Of a stretch of 64,000 nt of DNA, positions 48,601-61,594 are shown one piece after another. The notes beneath the pieces are model-generated. The model searched no databases and was not told the origin of the DNA. It saw nothing but the letters and a program-made list of their open reading frames with translations. The stretch spans positions 72,382,186 through 72,446,185 of the forward strand of contig JACSVZ010000014.1 in NCBI GenBank assembly GCA_014706295.1. The letters are read 5' to 3'. Position numbers and translations under genes: made by a program. Numbering within the stretch: the stretch's first letter is position 1; each line of letters starts with the position of its first letter. This stretch comes from Lycocorax pyrrhopterus obiensis. Lineage: Eukaryota > Chordata > Aves > Passeriformes > Paradisaeidae.

Positions 48601-50802
48601 AGAAACATATCAGAAATACACCTTGAAAGTGCAGGAGGGAGAATTTTTACATGTCAAATGTGACTTTAGGCCATGTAATTCAACTCAACCTCATTAATTT
48701 GTCCTTTTTTGAACATGTTGTAAGAATAGAAGCAAAAATTACTTCAAAAACTGAATTGCTACTTGAAAGAGAGGCTAACATCAGTAATAAGAATTCTGCT
48801 TTATGCACATTTTTAACTATTTCGGCTAATCTTGAATGGAATACAATTTCTTTATTTGCATTGGACAAAACCCCTCTTGAATCTCTTGCTGAAAATGATG
48901 AGTTTTGCTGAATCTGCGCCATTCTGTGAACATTGTCTGCCAGGCATTTCTACATAGCGCATTGGTATGAAAGTGCAAAGAGGCAGAAAATGTTATAGAA
49001 ATGACAGAACACTTTGTTAACATTGAAATGTTCTCCCAGGCATTTCAATGACCTAGCAAGAAGTGTTAATCCAACTCTCAACATTTCAAATGCTGAGCCT
49101 TCAAACAAAGCACACCCTGGCCCTTCCACTGCAAACTTTCCCTGTCCAGGCATCCCGTGCACGGCACAGAGGTGTTTGCAAAACTGGGCTCAGCGGATCA
49201 GAGCTGTGGCTCTCCCTTTCAACACAAAAGGAAATGAGCCTGATCCCTCTGTGTTTGATGCTGAGACAAAGTCCTCAGCCCTGTGCCTTTGGGCACATTT
49301 TCATCCTGCTGCACTGGCACTGTGCAGCAACATCTCCCTTTGAAAACTAATTTCTCAATATCTTATTTTGATTAGGCAGGGGAGGACTCAATCCTTACGG
49401 AGACACCTGGCAGAAACTCATTGTAAAATACCCAGGCGAGTCCTGAAGGCCCAATAGGAATATTTCACGTGTGTAATTGTTTCCTTACTCCATGAGTCAT
49501 CAAATGCAATAATAGCTTTTGTGTGGTGTCAAAACTCACAATATTAATTGAGCCCTATATTCAACCCTGTATTGTTGACTTTGGCTTGAACCACCTTGTT
49601 GGGGAACTTTCTTGCCCCGTTTTCTTGCTTAAACTCTGCTTTTCTGAAGGGTCTGTGTCATTCTCGACTCAGTTGCCCTCAGTAAAAAGAAGATGGAGTC
49701 AGGGATTCTTTCTGCCTTTCTCCCTACTGAGGGAGCAGTGCGACCCTACCTTTTCAGTAATACAGAATCCTAGACACTTACAAAAAGTAGAGGAGAAAAA
49801 AAAACCTCATCTTATAAATACGATCCACTGTTCCTTTGTTGGAAGAACTTTTATGTGCATTTTTATGTGTGGCAAAGCCTATGACAATGAATATTTCAGT
49901 ATTTCTAAGCCTTAAAAGAAAAATTACAGCACTCCATTATTCTCAAAGTAGTCCCTATAGCTCTTAAGTTCCTGGTCTGGTCAGTAATGCACATTCTTTT
50001 TTTATGTCCTCACAGAAATGAAAAATAATTTGCAGGTAAGAAATTGGTACTATAAAAGAAATAAAAGCTGGACTGTAGACTGTAGAAGGAAGCTCAAAAC
50101 AAATGACAGGTTATTACGAGCAAAAAAAGCCCCTAAAAGTATGGAATGAAAAACCACTAATGATTATAAACGTATGAAAAGGGTGTATATTAAATGTAAA
50201 CATATAAGGGTATGTTAAATATATAAATTCACAGCTGCAGTCGGTTTAAAAAAGTTCCCAATAGCCAAGTCACAGGAACATTTTTTCTGTTTCAGGTAGC
50301 AGTCCAGTTGAAAAATACTTTATTTCAAGGCTTATTATATAAGATATTGGCTATTTATTTCCAAATAGAATGATTGTGGAGAGTGGTTTTCCATAAGAAT
50401 TAGCCTGGTCTTGTCTGCTGCTACCCTTTGGTGGACACAGGAATAATCAATTTGAGTAAAATCATCTCCAGGGCTTTACAAACTCCTCGTAATGAAACTG
50501 TCTCAAGCTCTGCAGTGGTTAAGAAACCAGGCACCGAATATAAGTACAAGTGAGCATGGCATAAACCTTGCAAAAGTTGGAGTTTTGGAAGTTGACTCAC
50601 CTTTTGGAGTTTCATTTAGACTTGGAGCTCGAGCCAAGCTGTGAAACATGAAAATCCGTATGAACTAGAGAAAAGAAAATGGAACAAAACACAGTTACAC
50701 AAGCCCTAAATGAACTAAAATCTCCATGCTCAGCACAGCTCTCCCACCTGCAGCTTTCAGGAGGAGAAGGAAATGCAATATGTTCAGTGATCAGCTTCCC
50801 AC

Positions 50803-51057
50803 CGAGGGAAGATTCGCGGCTCCCGCTGCTCCGGACAGACGGAGACTCCGGCACAGCCGCGGTGCCAGGCACTGGTGCAGCCATGTGTGAGGTGCCCAGG
50901 AGGGGACAGTAGGGCTGGCAGCTATTCCGGCCCCAGCTGCCACCACCTCCATTTGTTGCATGCCATTAGATGATCCCAGGGCTTGCAAGGGGATGAGCCG
51001 ACATGAAAGATTTGGTGGCGGCGCAATAGGGAGGGAGAAAGGCTTCGTTTTCTTTCG
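50803..51057. promoter_or_regulatory. Small intronic CpG cluster, candidate regulatory element
   Basis: Fifteen CpG dinucleotides in 255 nt, including TTCGCGGC, AGCCGCGGTG and GGCGGCGCAA, within sequence otherwise nearly free of CpG. It is not similar to any CR1 copy here. This is below classical island length, but it suggests a protected, possibly unmethylated element. No TATA box or clear initiator is recognised. Confidence 0.35.
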
Positions 51058-54000
51058 GTCATGGTGGTGATAAAGTGGGACTCAGAAGGGTGCAAGTGAG
51101 TTTTTGAAATGAAGTAGATTGAAAACTTTAAATGTTCTCAAGTGTGATAGAGTGCTTTCCAAGAAAAGCTGACAGAATTACTCTGAATTCAATTTTCCTT
51201 TGTATCAGTGACTGTTTTCTCATATTTATGCTGAATGTAATTAGGCCAGCTCTTAGTTTGGTGTAGACAGAAATTTTCTTTACAAAAAAATATCATGTAA
51301 AACTTTTAAAACTGATGATCCCATTAATATCCATTGCTGATCCAGCAAAATCTGGTAGACCTCACCCCTAAACATGTTTTCCCTCCACTGGCAAGTCTGT
51401 ATATTTGATAGTACAATCATATGCCTTCAGTGAAGATCAGTTTCAATGTGTAGTTTGCAATATTATATTTATTGTTATTCTAATAATATCAATTCCCATT
51501 TATGCTCCTCTAATTGCTGAAACCTAATTTTATAATTACACTCTTCCTGTTTTTTATGCTCTTCAATTTTACCCGTCCGTGATGTGAGCTTTCATCGTAG
51601 ATGCAGCACAGAAAGTAACAGTGTTGTGATTCACAACATCAAAGTTAGAGAAAGACAAATAATGCTGGGAAATTTACAACTCTGAAAGCAAATTTGAATC
51701 CTCATGTCCACTCTCAGCAGATAGAATTATTTTTCTTTCGTAATTCTGAAAAATGTCCTTGTTCTTCTGGGTAGGAGCTTCCACACAGGAAGCTGAATAT
51801 TAATTTTATTGTTATTATTGAAGCCTCTTCCTGTCATTTTTCTTACCTCCTGGTCCTTCCACTATATCTTTCACAATGCCTTTTTCCCTTCCATCCGGTG
51901 TGAATTCAAATGAGTCTTTGCTTTCGTTTATTTTTAGACACAGGAAGATTTTTGTTTCTTGATAAAAATGGTCAGGTGGAAAATCCTCAAGAATTAAATT
52001 TCTTTTCCAAAGTTCACAATGGAATCAGTTCAGCCTCATCTCTGCTGAAGGTGGCATGGGTTTTCCACTGAGTTCTCTGCAGGTGAGATGGGGCACAGGT
52101 CCTTTAAATACTGTGCTTTAGTCTTAGACATACAAATATATCTTCTGGAAGTAAAATGGAATTTAATAATGAAGTGCAATGTGTTTGCCCCCTTTATATA
52201 AGTTACATTTCTCTAGAATTGATTGTACATTGTTTTAAATATTGAAACACTCTTTTTTAGGTTGTTTATTATTAGTGTTTGGTGTTGGACAGTCTTAATT
52301 TCAGAGACTTTCCACACTTTAAAAAAAGTGGGGTAGATGGAAAGCCTAATTTTTAGTCACCAGCTAGCCCAGTGACACCTGTGTCACCTTTGCTACAGCT
52401 GCAAAGTACAGGGAGAAGCAGAGCCCAAGGAATTCACAAGACAGGTTACTGGGTAGGGAGTTTGGTCAAATAGTGGGAAAGAAAGGTGGGAGAAGAGTAA
52501 TTTTTGTGAGCAGCAAAAGCTGTGCCTGCCCACAGTGCCCATGTATAAGAAACGTAACCCAGAGGAGTGCTTCCTTTTGGGAAAGCTGAGAGGCCACCAT
52601 CCTCCTCTGTGACTGGAGAAGCAGCAGGAGGAAAAGCAGATTCCAGTCTCAGATGTAACTGGCATTTTTTTATGGAGCACGTTCAGAAGGCAGTGCGAGA
52701 GTCACAGCCAAGAATTCCCAGTGTCCCGGGAGCTGGGGCGTGGATAATGTGATTCCAGATTTGATCAGACAGGGAAGGAATTTCCTTCTCTTGTGAGCAG
52801 ACACTAGTCTTGTTCACTTAAACTTTACAGCTCCTGAAAGGCACATAAACCTCCAGCTCAAGCTGCCCCATTTCCAGTTCATTGTTATTCACGTTGTTGG
52901 ATGCAAACGAGAATGCTGAAGTGAAGAGACATCGTAGTCAAGTGCTCACATTCCTTGCTTGCTGTGAGTTTTGCTGAGATTAGGTCTTCTTGCAAAAGAC
53001 AAGACATTTTGGGAAACAAATTTCCCTGCTCTGTCAATTCCTGTTGCAGCTGAATTAGCAAAAGAGCACACAGCGTTGCAATGCTTTGGTCCCTGTAAAG
53101 CCAAAGGGACTGGAAGTCACAAGAAATTTTACAAAGTGAGACTTAGGCAAGAAAAACACTAAGAAGTTTCTGGGGCCATATGAGATTTTTGCACTGGCAG
53201 TGAAGACATGGGATGAAGAGGACACTGGGAATTTAAACTGAGATGTTTAATATTTTATTTTGGCATACAGTTTTTTGGTAAGTCCTTATGGGTATCTAAC
53301 AGCTCAGTCTACTGCTGTTGCTACTTTGTTGAATCAAAAGAACCAAACAGCTTGGCTCTGATGATAGCACTGCAATTTTGCCTTGTGCAACGTTATATGA
53401 GGTCTCTTAGTACAGATTGTGTCTCCTGGCTCACATTTAGACATCAGGGTTTAATGAGTCAAGGGAAATTAGTGGAGTTACACCTATTTATGTATTGCTG
53501 ACAAGTAACTTCCCATTTGCCTTTTGTTACAACATTTGTGAACAGTTGTTTTTACATAGTTATTAGTGAAAGTTACAAAATCAACACATGCCTCTTCAAA
53601 CACCTTCAAAAAGCATTTTGTAAATTAGGCGAGAAGATTTTCTCCACAGTAGATTCAAATACTTATTTATACTTTACTCTTGAAACAAAAATGCTAAATG
53701 ATTTGGGTTTTGGTGACTACGGGATGTTACCTAAACACTAGAAATGTAAATGTCACAATTATCTACTGTCTTCATTGACCGTGTTTGTTTTTATTTCAGG
53801 AAAGAGGATATTATTTCTTAGTTTTTCAGCTTAGAAATACAACCCTCTTCTTGGTAGTCCCCTAACAAACTTTCTTTTTTTTTTTTTCTATATAAAATTA
53901 AATTATTGGATAATTAGATTTCCTGCAGAACACCAACTGAAGAGCCTATAAACAGCATTAAAAGGATATGCTACTGAAAAAATAGCTTTTTAACGTTTAG

Positions 54001-54244
54001 TTTCTATTCTAATGGAACTGCTGTATGTATTCATTATGCATGCAGAGTGTTTTCTTGGAGAGCTTTTTTTAAATACACTACTTATATGAATAAAAAAATG
54101 GATTCTTAGCTAAATTTCACTACCATGTTAGTGGTAAATTCGTAAGAATGTAAAAATGCTTCATATTAGGTCCAGTAGTTCAACAGTGGGTGGCTTAACA
54201 TTGTATCTCTGGCTGTGGTAATGACAATCATAATTTAACAGGAA

Positions 54245-55140
54245 TATTAGAAGTACACCCCGGGTCAGTCTCTTTAGTATCATCCTTGGACCTGCAGTGC
54301 CTGAATTTGCCCAATTCCTTTTTGAACCCTTGGATGCTGCATCTTCTGGAAGGTTCCAGAAGATCACGACCCACTGTGCGAAGAACGACTTTTTTTCAAA
54401 CAGGCTAAGCTGATTCCTTGTGAATTTCAGTGGCTGCTCCCTAATTTCAGTAATGTCAAGGGGATGAACAGCTCTGAATTCATCTCCTCCATGTTTATGT
54501 AAAGTTGTGTCCCTCCTCATCGTGCTGCTCTCCAGCTTGAACAATCCTCTGCCCTTTGCAGCTGTAATGGCCATCTCCATGTTCAATACAGCGCAGGCAC
54601 ATTTTAGGGATTTTGCTGTAGATGCAGTCTCTTCCATTTTTGTAGAATGAGGTTCGTCTGTCACCATTTTAACCTCTCACTCAGTTTTTCATGCCCTTGT
54701 GGAGCTGCTCGTCAACAGAGTGGCATTTGATCCAGAGACCTCCAAATTGGACAATGTCCCCATTCACAATTTCCTCTAGGTCACTGACAAGTAAAACTGA
54801 TTCCAGCACTGACCCTGGGGGGATGCCACTGATAACATTTCGTCCTGAAAAGTCATTTTCTGTTCTTTGATTAGACTTCTATCTATAGCAGGGCTATTTC
54901 CCCACTCCCTGGGGAGGTCCTTTCATGTGGAACCTCATCAAGTGCCTTCTGAAAATCCAAGTGTGCTGTTTCCACTGTATTTCCTTTATCCTTATGCATA
55001 TCATCTCTATTAAGAGCTCCAAGTGAAGCAGAACTGCCATTTACAGGGGGAATATTTGCTCTTTTCCACACCTTTTCTTAGGTTCCTTGTGATCTTAATT
55101 GTAGAACTATCTGTCAGTTCACCTCTGTAGTCCCTAAATC
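54245..55140 (-). mobile_element. Old, decayed CR1/L3-like LINE (ORF2 reverse transcriptase and C-terminal remnants), - orientation
   Basis: Two blocks in the expected order for an inverted CR1-clade LINE. The minus-strand frame at about 54900-55030 reads NTVETAHLDFQKALDEVPHE, a decayed form of the reverse-transcriptase motif whose family form is LDFxKAFDxVPH. The frame at about 54300-54420 reads FFAQWVVIFWNLPEDAASKG, resembling the CR1 ORF2 C-terminal FFxxRVVxxWNxLPxxVV motif. Between them lies CAGCACTGACCCTGGGGGGATGCCACT in outline, the usual region downstream of the catalytic core. The divergence is much higher than in the other CR1 copies here, and it most resembles the old amniote CR1/L3 lineages found in turtles and crocodilians. 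Frames are broken throughout; no active product is possible. Confidence 0.8.
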
Positions 55141-56330
55141 TTTTTTGGCCCAGTTCTTGAAAACACTATGCCATGAAATCACTTCACCACTAGAAAATGT
55201 GGTAAAAAAAGAAGCCTGAGAGAAGTCTAAAATCCTTTTTGCTTCCAATTTTTTTTTTAAATCTTGGAGTACCTAGAAGTTGCTCAACCTTATTTTCAGT
55301 CTCTGTCCTCGGCATGGAGCTTGTAGAGCACATAAAGGCAGAAAGTTAATTTTATGACCTTATTATAAAAGTATGAAAGAGGGTTTGATAGTGGAAGCAC
55401 ACGACAGTCACTCAGCAATAATGGCACTCTTAAAGAGTAGAAAGTAACATTCAATTTCTTTTTATTTGATTAGTGCTGATGGCCATTGCTTACACACATG
55501 AACTGTGCTGGCCACTGTGGTAACAGAGTAATGCACTGCTTTTGGGGGAGATGCTATATCAGCATAAAAAGCATTTAATCTCTTCTGACATATCAGCAAA
55601 TAGGTGGCAATTCTTCCCATTACTGTCTGAAAAGCTGTCTTCTGCTGCGTGGAACACTACTAATCACTTCATTTTCATGTCACTTCCTGCAGACCTGAAG
55701 CTTAACACAGCATCCTTTGAAAAGTTTTGCTTGTCTGAAAGTGTCTGTGTGCTCGTTAGCTGCTGCTGATGCAAATTGGTGAAGATGTTGCCTTTGACGT
55801 GCATTATTTTATGTGAAGGCATAAAACAAGATTAATCATATCCTGCACCTCAGTGCTGCAGTACCACACTGTCTGCTAACATCCTTGGGAGTCACACTTC
55901 AGAAATCAGAGCAATAATAATTAAAATGTTAATTGGTCAAGAAAATCCATTTTGTTTTGTTTTAAATCTGTGGAGCAAACTTATGGAGATAAATGCCTTC
56001 TGCTAATCAGATTTCAGAGGTGAATTGCTTTATAAAATTACCACATCCAGGAATGTGAAAATATGCTGTTTCATTGTGCAGTTAGGAGTCACCTTGAAGT
56101 TACAAAGCCTGTGACTTATTTTTTATCTAGTCGTAGACAAAAAAATCTGACACAATCACTGGCACTGCATGTTCTCCAAGTCTACTGAAGTGCAAAAAAC
56201 CCAAAAAAAGGTGTTTGTAAATTCTAATTTGCAATTTAATTTGCTTTGTGATTGACTAGAAAAAGGAACATATGATCTGCTGCCTTGTCCCAGTGGAAAT
56301 GCTGATTAAATTCCTTCAATGGGAATGAAA

Positions 56331-56567
56331 ACGTCGATTTCGTCTTGCCCGTAGGACGATTCTTCAGAACAACAATTAACACGAGGCGTTACAACCGAGC
56401 TGCTCAATATCTCTCAGATCAGAACAAAGGATTGTGGATAAAACACTTGAGCTACCAGGACTGAGCAAACAGTTTGATTAGCTGCAGAATGATTGAAATA
56501 CCAAGCAGCTAAAACGTGCAAAGCCGAGCTGCGCTGTGGTCACCAGGATTCTCCAAACACCAGCCCG
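56331..56567. promoter_or_regulatory. CpG-retaining AT-balanced block, candidate conserved non-coding element
   Basis: Twelve CpG dinucleotides in about 235 nt, for example AACGTCGATTTCGTC, GGACGATTC and ACACGAGGCGTTAC, in sequence that is not GC-rich or repetitive. CpG retention at ordinary GC content usually marks selective constraint or hypomethylation in vertebrates. The functional label is inferred. Confidence 0.3.
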
Positions 56568-56959
56568 TAAAATGAGACACTGAATACTCAAGCCCAAAGC
56601 AGCACCAACACACTGGAACTAGGGATTTTTAGTTAGTGGTAGTGGTCTGATTAGCTAAACCAGATCTATAGCTCATGTGACTGTGGCATTACACCATATC
56701 CTTTGGCCAATGGTGATTTTAAATTAATTTTAGAGGTCTGCAGAGTTTTAAAATTTAGAAAGTTAGTGTCCCATGCACAAGCTCTTGCACAATCTGGAGT
56801 TAATTCCCAGTGAAAACCTGCCTCTCTGTGGGAGGGCTTGGGCTTTGCTTGTATTTAAAAATGATGTTTTAAGAGAAGGCAATAGCTGCTTGTGGGGGAA
56901 GAAGAAATACCTGTCATGAGCTCGAGAGCAGATGAGATGGAAGTAAGAATGTGCCTGGC

Positions 56960-56978
56960 AAAAAAAAAAAAAAAAAAA
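56960..56978. repeat. Poly-A run (19 A)
   Basis: Nineteen consecutive A after GTGCCTGGC. No recognisable retroposed body precedes it, so it is recorded only as a homopolymer. Confidence 0.9.
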
Positions 56979-57876
56979 TTAGATGATTTACAAGAAAAAT
57001 AAAAAGGAGGCTAATACATTTCAAAAAAGGAGCATATAGGAATATACCTGCTGTGTTTGTGTAACCTCCAGCTGCACTGGTGCACTGCAGTCAGTGCTGC
57101 TGGACCACTGAAGCCCAGTCATGAAACAATTAATGGGATAATGAGCTGGGATAGATGACTGTCCTTCACACAACGTGTGTGCTCTGCAAGCAGGACTGAA
57201 GTCAAACTGAATGAACAAAGCTAAACCAGTGCATCAAATAAATTCAGATTTTAGCTCCTCTTCAGTCTGTCGTGGTGGGAGCTCACACATATGGTCTGCT
57301 CACACATGCAAAGGCAGAACCTTCTGGTAAAATGAAAAGTCTCCTTGGGCCTCTACCTTCCCATGGAAATGAAGATGTAATTCCTTTAACTATAACTTCT
57401 ACTTTTTTAAAATATGCTGATTATCCATACAGCTATCAGCAAAAAATTGATTTGGGATAGGAAAAGAAGCAGAAATTTTTTTTGTCAGCTGTCGTTCTAA
57501 AAGGCTGGGACTGGTTGGAAGTGAAATACTTTCATATTTAAATTTATTTTTAAAAATTGGAACTGCAAGCACATTATAAAACTGCACAAATTATAGACAT
57601 AAAAATAGGTAGCATTCTGCTTATGGCAGGCTCCCAGGGGAGAAAAAGTGCTAATGAACAAGTTATTTATTATTATTTCATGTAACACTGTATAGTACTG
57701 GATAAAGTCAAGTACTTCAGGGACAAATCTTCACCCACTGTACATCAATAAAACTCCAAAATCAAGAGAAAAACGTCAGATTAATCCCACTTGGGAAGGA
57801 ATCCTCTGGGCTGGTTTGATGCTAGGATTTTCCTGTCTGTCAGCATTGATTTGAAAACAACTGGGTTTACAAAAAT

Positions 57877-58655
57877 TTGGGACCAGAACATCTCAGAAAG
57901 GATGAGGCTGGCAGGGCCAACTACTCCAACCTCCCTCCTTCAGTAGGGACATCTCGAGCCAGCTGCTCACGCTTGTGTCCACTCAGGGTGTTAGTGTCTC
58001 CAAAGATGGATCTCCACCGCCTCTTATACAACCCAGTGCAGTGTTCGACCCTTCCCACATTAAAGAACCCCAAACACTACCAAGAAAAACCCACCAAAAG
58101 CAAAAAAAAAAAAACCAACAATAACAAAAACACGACACTGAAAAAAATTTAAAAGATTTTAAAAAAGACACAAAACAAACTAAAATCCCACACACCTAAA
58201 AAGTAAAACCAAGCCCATTTTCTCGTGTTCAAATGGAATTTCCAATTTTATAACTCGTTCCCATTGCCTCTTGTCCTGCTAATGGGATGACTCCTCGGTG
58301 TTCATTCCCTCCCACAAGACATTTTTACACGTGGATGAGATCCCCCTGAGCCTTCCCTTCTTCAGACTGAGCACTTCCAGCCCTGTCAGTGTCTCCTTGC
58401 AGGTCAGATGCTCCATTCCTTTAATCACCATGGCCCCGTGCCGGACTCACCCTGGTAAATCCTTGTCTTTTTAACAGTGGGGAGCCCAGCCCTGGGCTCA
58501 GCACCCCAAAAGTGTCTTCCCACTGCTGAGGAGAGACATCCCCTGCCTTGACCTGCTGGCAATGCTCTGCCCAATGCTGTTTTTGTTGGCTATCTTTGCC
58601 ATCTCATGGTGAATTTCCCAACCAGGACCCACAGGTTCTCTCCTGCCAGTTCCAA
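57877..58655 (-). mobile_element. CR1 LINE, diverged about 780-bp copy with A-rich interruption, - orientation
   Basis: On the + strand it runs from ACATCTCAGAAAGGATGAGG through CATTGCCTCTTGTCCTGCTA, GATGAGATCCCCCTGAGCCT, TCTTCAGACTGAGCACTTCC and GTGGGGAGCCCAGCCCTGGG to CTTGACCTGCTGGCAATGCT and GGTGAATTTCCCAACCAGGA. This is the usual order for an inverted CR1. Between about 58085 and 58195 the family sequence is replaced by A-rich low-complexity DNA. Confidence 0.88.
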
Positions 58656-61540
58656 AGGCACATCAACCTTTTTGTGATCGTCTTTGTCAAACAGAAAAAC
58701 CAAAGTCCGGAATGTTTTTTATTATGCTCATCTGTTTCTCAGAGACCTCTTTCTGTAAAGCCCAGGTGTGTTAACTGCCTAGTTACTTCTAGCCTTGCAG
58801 ATGATAGATCATCCTTTATTTTCAAAGCAATGTCTTTCCAGTGTTTTTAAAATTCATTGCATTCATTTCACTTAATTTTAGCCTCCTAAACCTAGGCACT
58901 AAGCTGAAATTATGCTCTAGGTTTGTTCTTGGTCAGTAGACATAGGAAAGCTAATTACATCTGTCTTGAATGCTTGCTTAGTAGATGATGACATGATGAA
59001 AATTGTGGTTTAGAGTTGCCTGTGTCCTTCCACAGATGACAAACAGAGCCTGAGCAGGTAGTCTGGGTTAGATATGGAATTTTTAGATGGCTGAAGAGGG
59101 GTCTCATGAATTGCATCCCTTATGTTTGCTTTGTTTGCTTAGATATTTCTCTAAACACTTCAGAATAGTGTTCCTTTTATGGTTAAATAGATGTTGATAA
59201 GGAAAAGTAAGGGGATTTAAAGAAAAATAAGGGGATATAAAAAAAAATCTGGATGTAGAGATTTATGCTTAAAATACACCACAGAGTCCAGAGTCACAAA
59301 TAAAACATGTCATTTTACTGCACCACTATACTAATAAATGAATTCTTCTACTGCATATATGTAAAACCAGAATTTTTTGAATCTTCATTCTGATTTTTTT
59401 TTCCCACCCTAATAAAAGTGCACGACCTTTAAATTAATTCAGTCTTTTTAACAGGGCTTCAAACCCTGATCCTTAAAGCTGCTTTACATGAATATAAGGT
59501 TATATCTACACCAAATGGCTGCTGGGAGCAAGATCTAAATGAAGATATCTGAATTTCCAGTTATTAAAACGTTGGATGGGTTAGAGAAGAAGATGGAAAC
59601 AACTTAGAGACCATAAGAAGGGCTGTTTCTGTGCAGCCAGATTTAAATTACTGTCATTTTCATGCAGTTTGTGTCCCGGACGGTGGATATAGCTCATATT
59701 TAGCATATCACCTCACCAGTATATTGTAGGATATTCCCATCCTTTTTCTTCTTTCTGAAGAACATGTATCCCATTGTAATGCAGGATTCATATGAGTGCC
59801 AAAACGCAGTTTTTAAACTATTCCAGTGAATACCTCTTATAACAATTTCAATGAACACATCTTGTAACAAGCCATGCTGTCATTTCTAGGAGCAGTTGCT
59901 GTTCTTATGGACGGGGGGAATAAAAACAATGCCAAACCACAAAAGGCATAAAGAACATCTCCAGGCAGCAGAATAAGAATTGCTTCTTGAAAAGCACACA
60001 CTCTTCTCCTGGCAAATGAACGTGCTCATTGTCAAGCCAGCTGGCAGGAATGCTAATTACCCTGGTGCTGGGATCCCACTGATTTCTATTGTGGACCTGC
60101 TAGAAAACTGCAGATTGTCTTTCAGTGTGACTCTATCCTGTCATTCCGGTTTCACTTTCAAGAGAAACTTTGGGTTTGGTTTTTTTGTTTTTGAAGTTAC
60201 TTTTCGGAACAGGCAGATATAAGAAGGATCAAGGGTTAACCACATAGATGTGTGTGTCATGACCTGCCTTCAAACTGGCAATAGTTCTAGTTGGTTATCT
60301 ACTGTAGGTTAAAATCATTAATTTTTCGAGTAGAAATATTGCCCTGTGACCAAAAAAAAAAGGTCCTTTGGAGTGAATGTAGGGATAAGAGAAGATACAG
60401 TACAATATAATGCAATTGCCACATAGGTAGAGTTTTGTTTGTGCTGCACACTCCATGAACGAAAAAAGAAACCTACATGCCAGTAAAGATATATGAATGC
60501 AAATATAAAGCCAAGAAACTCTGAAAGAAGTTGTCTGTAGTTGTCAAAACAGTGTCTAATTAGCAAATTTCCTAAAATAGCTGGAAAGCTATTGAGTTGT
60601 CCTGTATTGTTCAAAGAAATATCTCTATCACTACCCGAGGAGAGGAGAAATGCATGGATTGTGCAGGGGCCAGCAGTAACAAATAAAGAAGATTATTTTT
60701 AAATGCAGCTCGGTCCCCAATTTTGGTTTTAAATACCTAAGTTATGCTTAAATTGTTAATTGGCTGAAGCCTTTGCCACAACCATTTGCAACAGCTAGAA
60801 ATAAAGGAGGCAATTAGTAGACCCACCACTGCGCAAATCTCCTCCACCTACAGCTGCCCGAGTCCAGGTCCACCAAACGATGTTTGGATTGGTAAAAAGA
60901 ACTCAGAAACATGTATTTTTTCATGTCATTGCACCCTAAGTCAAAAATAGTAATAATCAGATACTGTTATGAGGCAATTTGGGGCTGTGGCTTCTTTGTC
61001 TGTCATCTCTTAGGTGTGTAAGTATGACAATTATTTTACTTGAAAGCTACTATGACTTTACCTTCTATAATATGAACATAGTTAAATTCTTGTAAGGAAG
61101 TTGTTTTTTTTTTTTTAGTGTTGCACCATAATTTGTTTCATTCGGATTAATTTTAGTGGTATTTAAGTGGCTGTGAGTTATGTCGATGGTTAATGTCAAC
61201 ACTCAGATGTGGTAGAAATGTTATTTTTCACAGTGTCAGTTTGAAAGGTAAAAATCATTTTTCACATAAAGATTAATGTACTTCTATATGAGAGCTCAAC
61301 AGAGTTTGAGAGACTAAAGGCCTTACTGCAACATAATTTATTTCTTTTTCCAGAAATTCGGGTTTGCTGCTTGAGAACAAAATAAAATAAAAGTAATGTC
61401 TATCAGTGAATTGTCAAATGCTGTAACTTAAACAAGTGGTATAAACTCAGAGGAAGTATTTTGGGTTTGGTAGATAAATAACTTTGCCTTGCAGTCAAGG
61501 TGCAGCCAATCATTTTCCCAAGTTCTAAACCCTACCCTGG

Positions 61541-61594
61541 AATTTGGGTTGTGCCTCCAGCTGTCCAAATTTGGGTTGTGCCTCCAGCTGTCCA
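61541..61594. repeat. 27-bp perfect tandem duplication
   Basis: Two identical adjacent 27-bp units, each beginning AATTTGGGTTGTG and ending CAGCTGTCCA, at 61541-61567 and 61568-61594. Perfect identity implies a very recent duplication or a polymorphic allele. Confidence 0.97.

Noticed and set aside
49523..49915. 130-codon plus-strand open frame
   Set aside because: No recognisable domain, no codon bias, and the length is expected by chance a few times in six frames of a 64-kb AT-rich window.
54161..54667. 168-codon minus-strand open frame as a gene
   Set aside because: Part of its translation matches the decayed CR1 ORF2 C-terminus, so it is a transposon remnant extended by chance.
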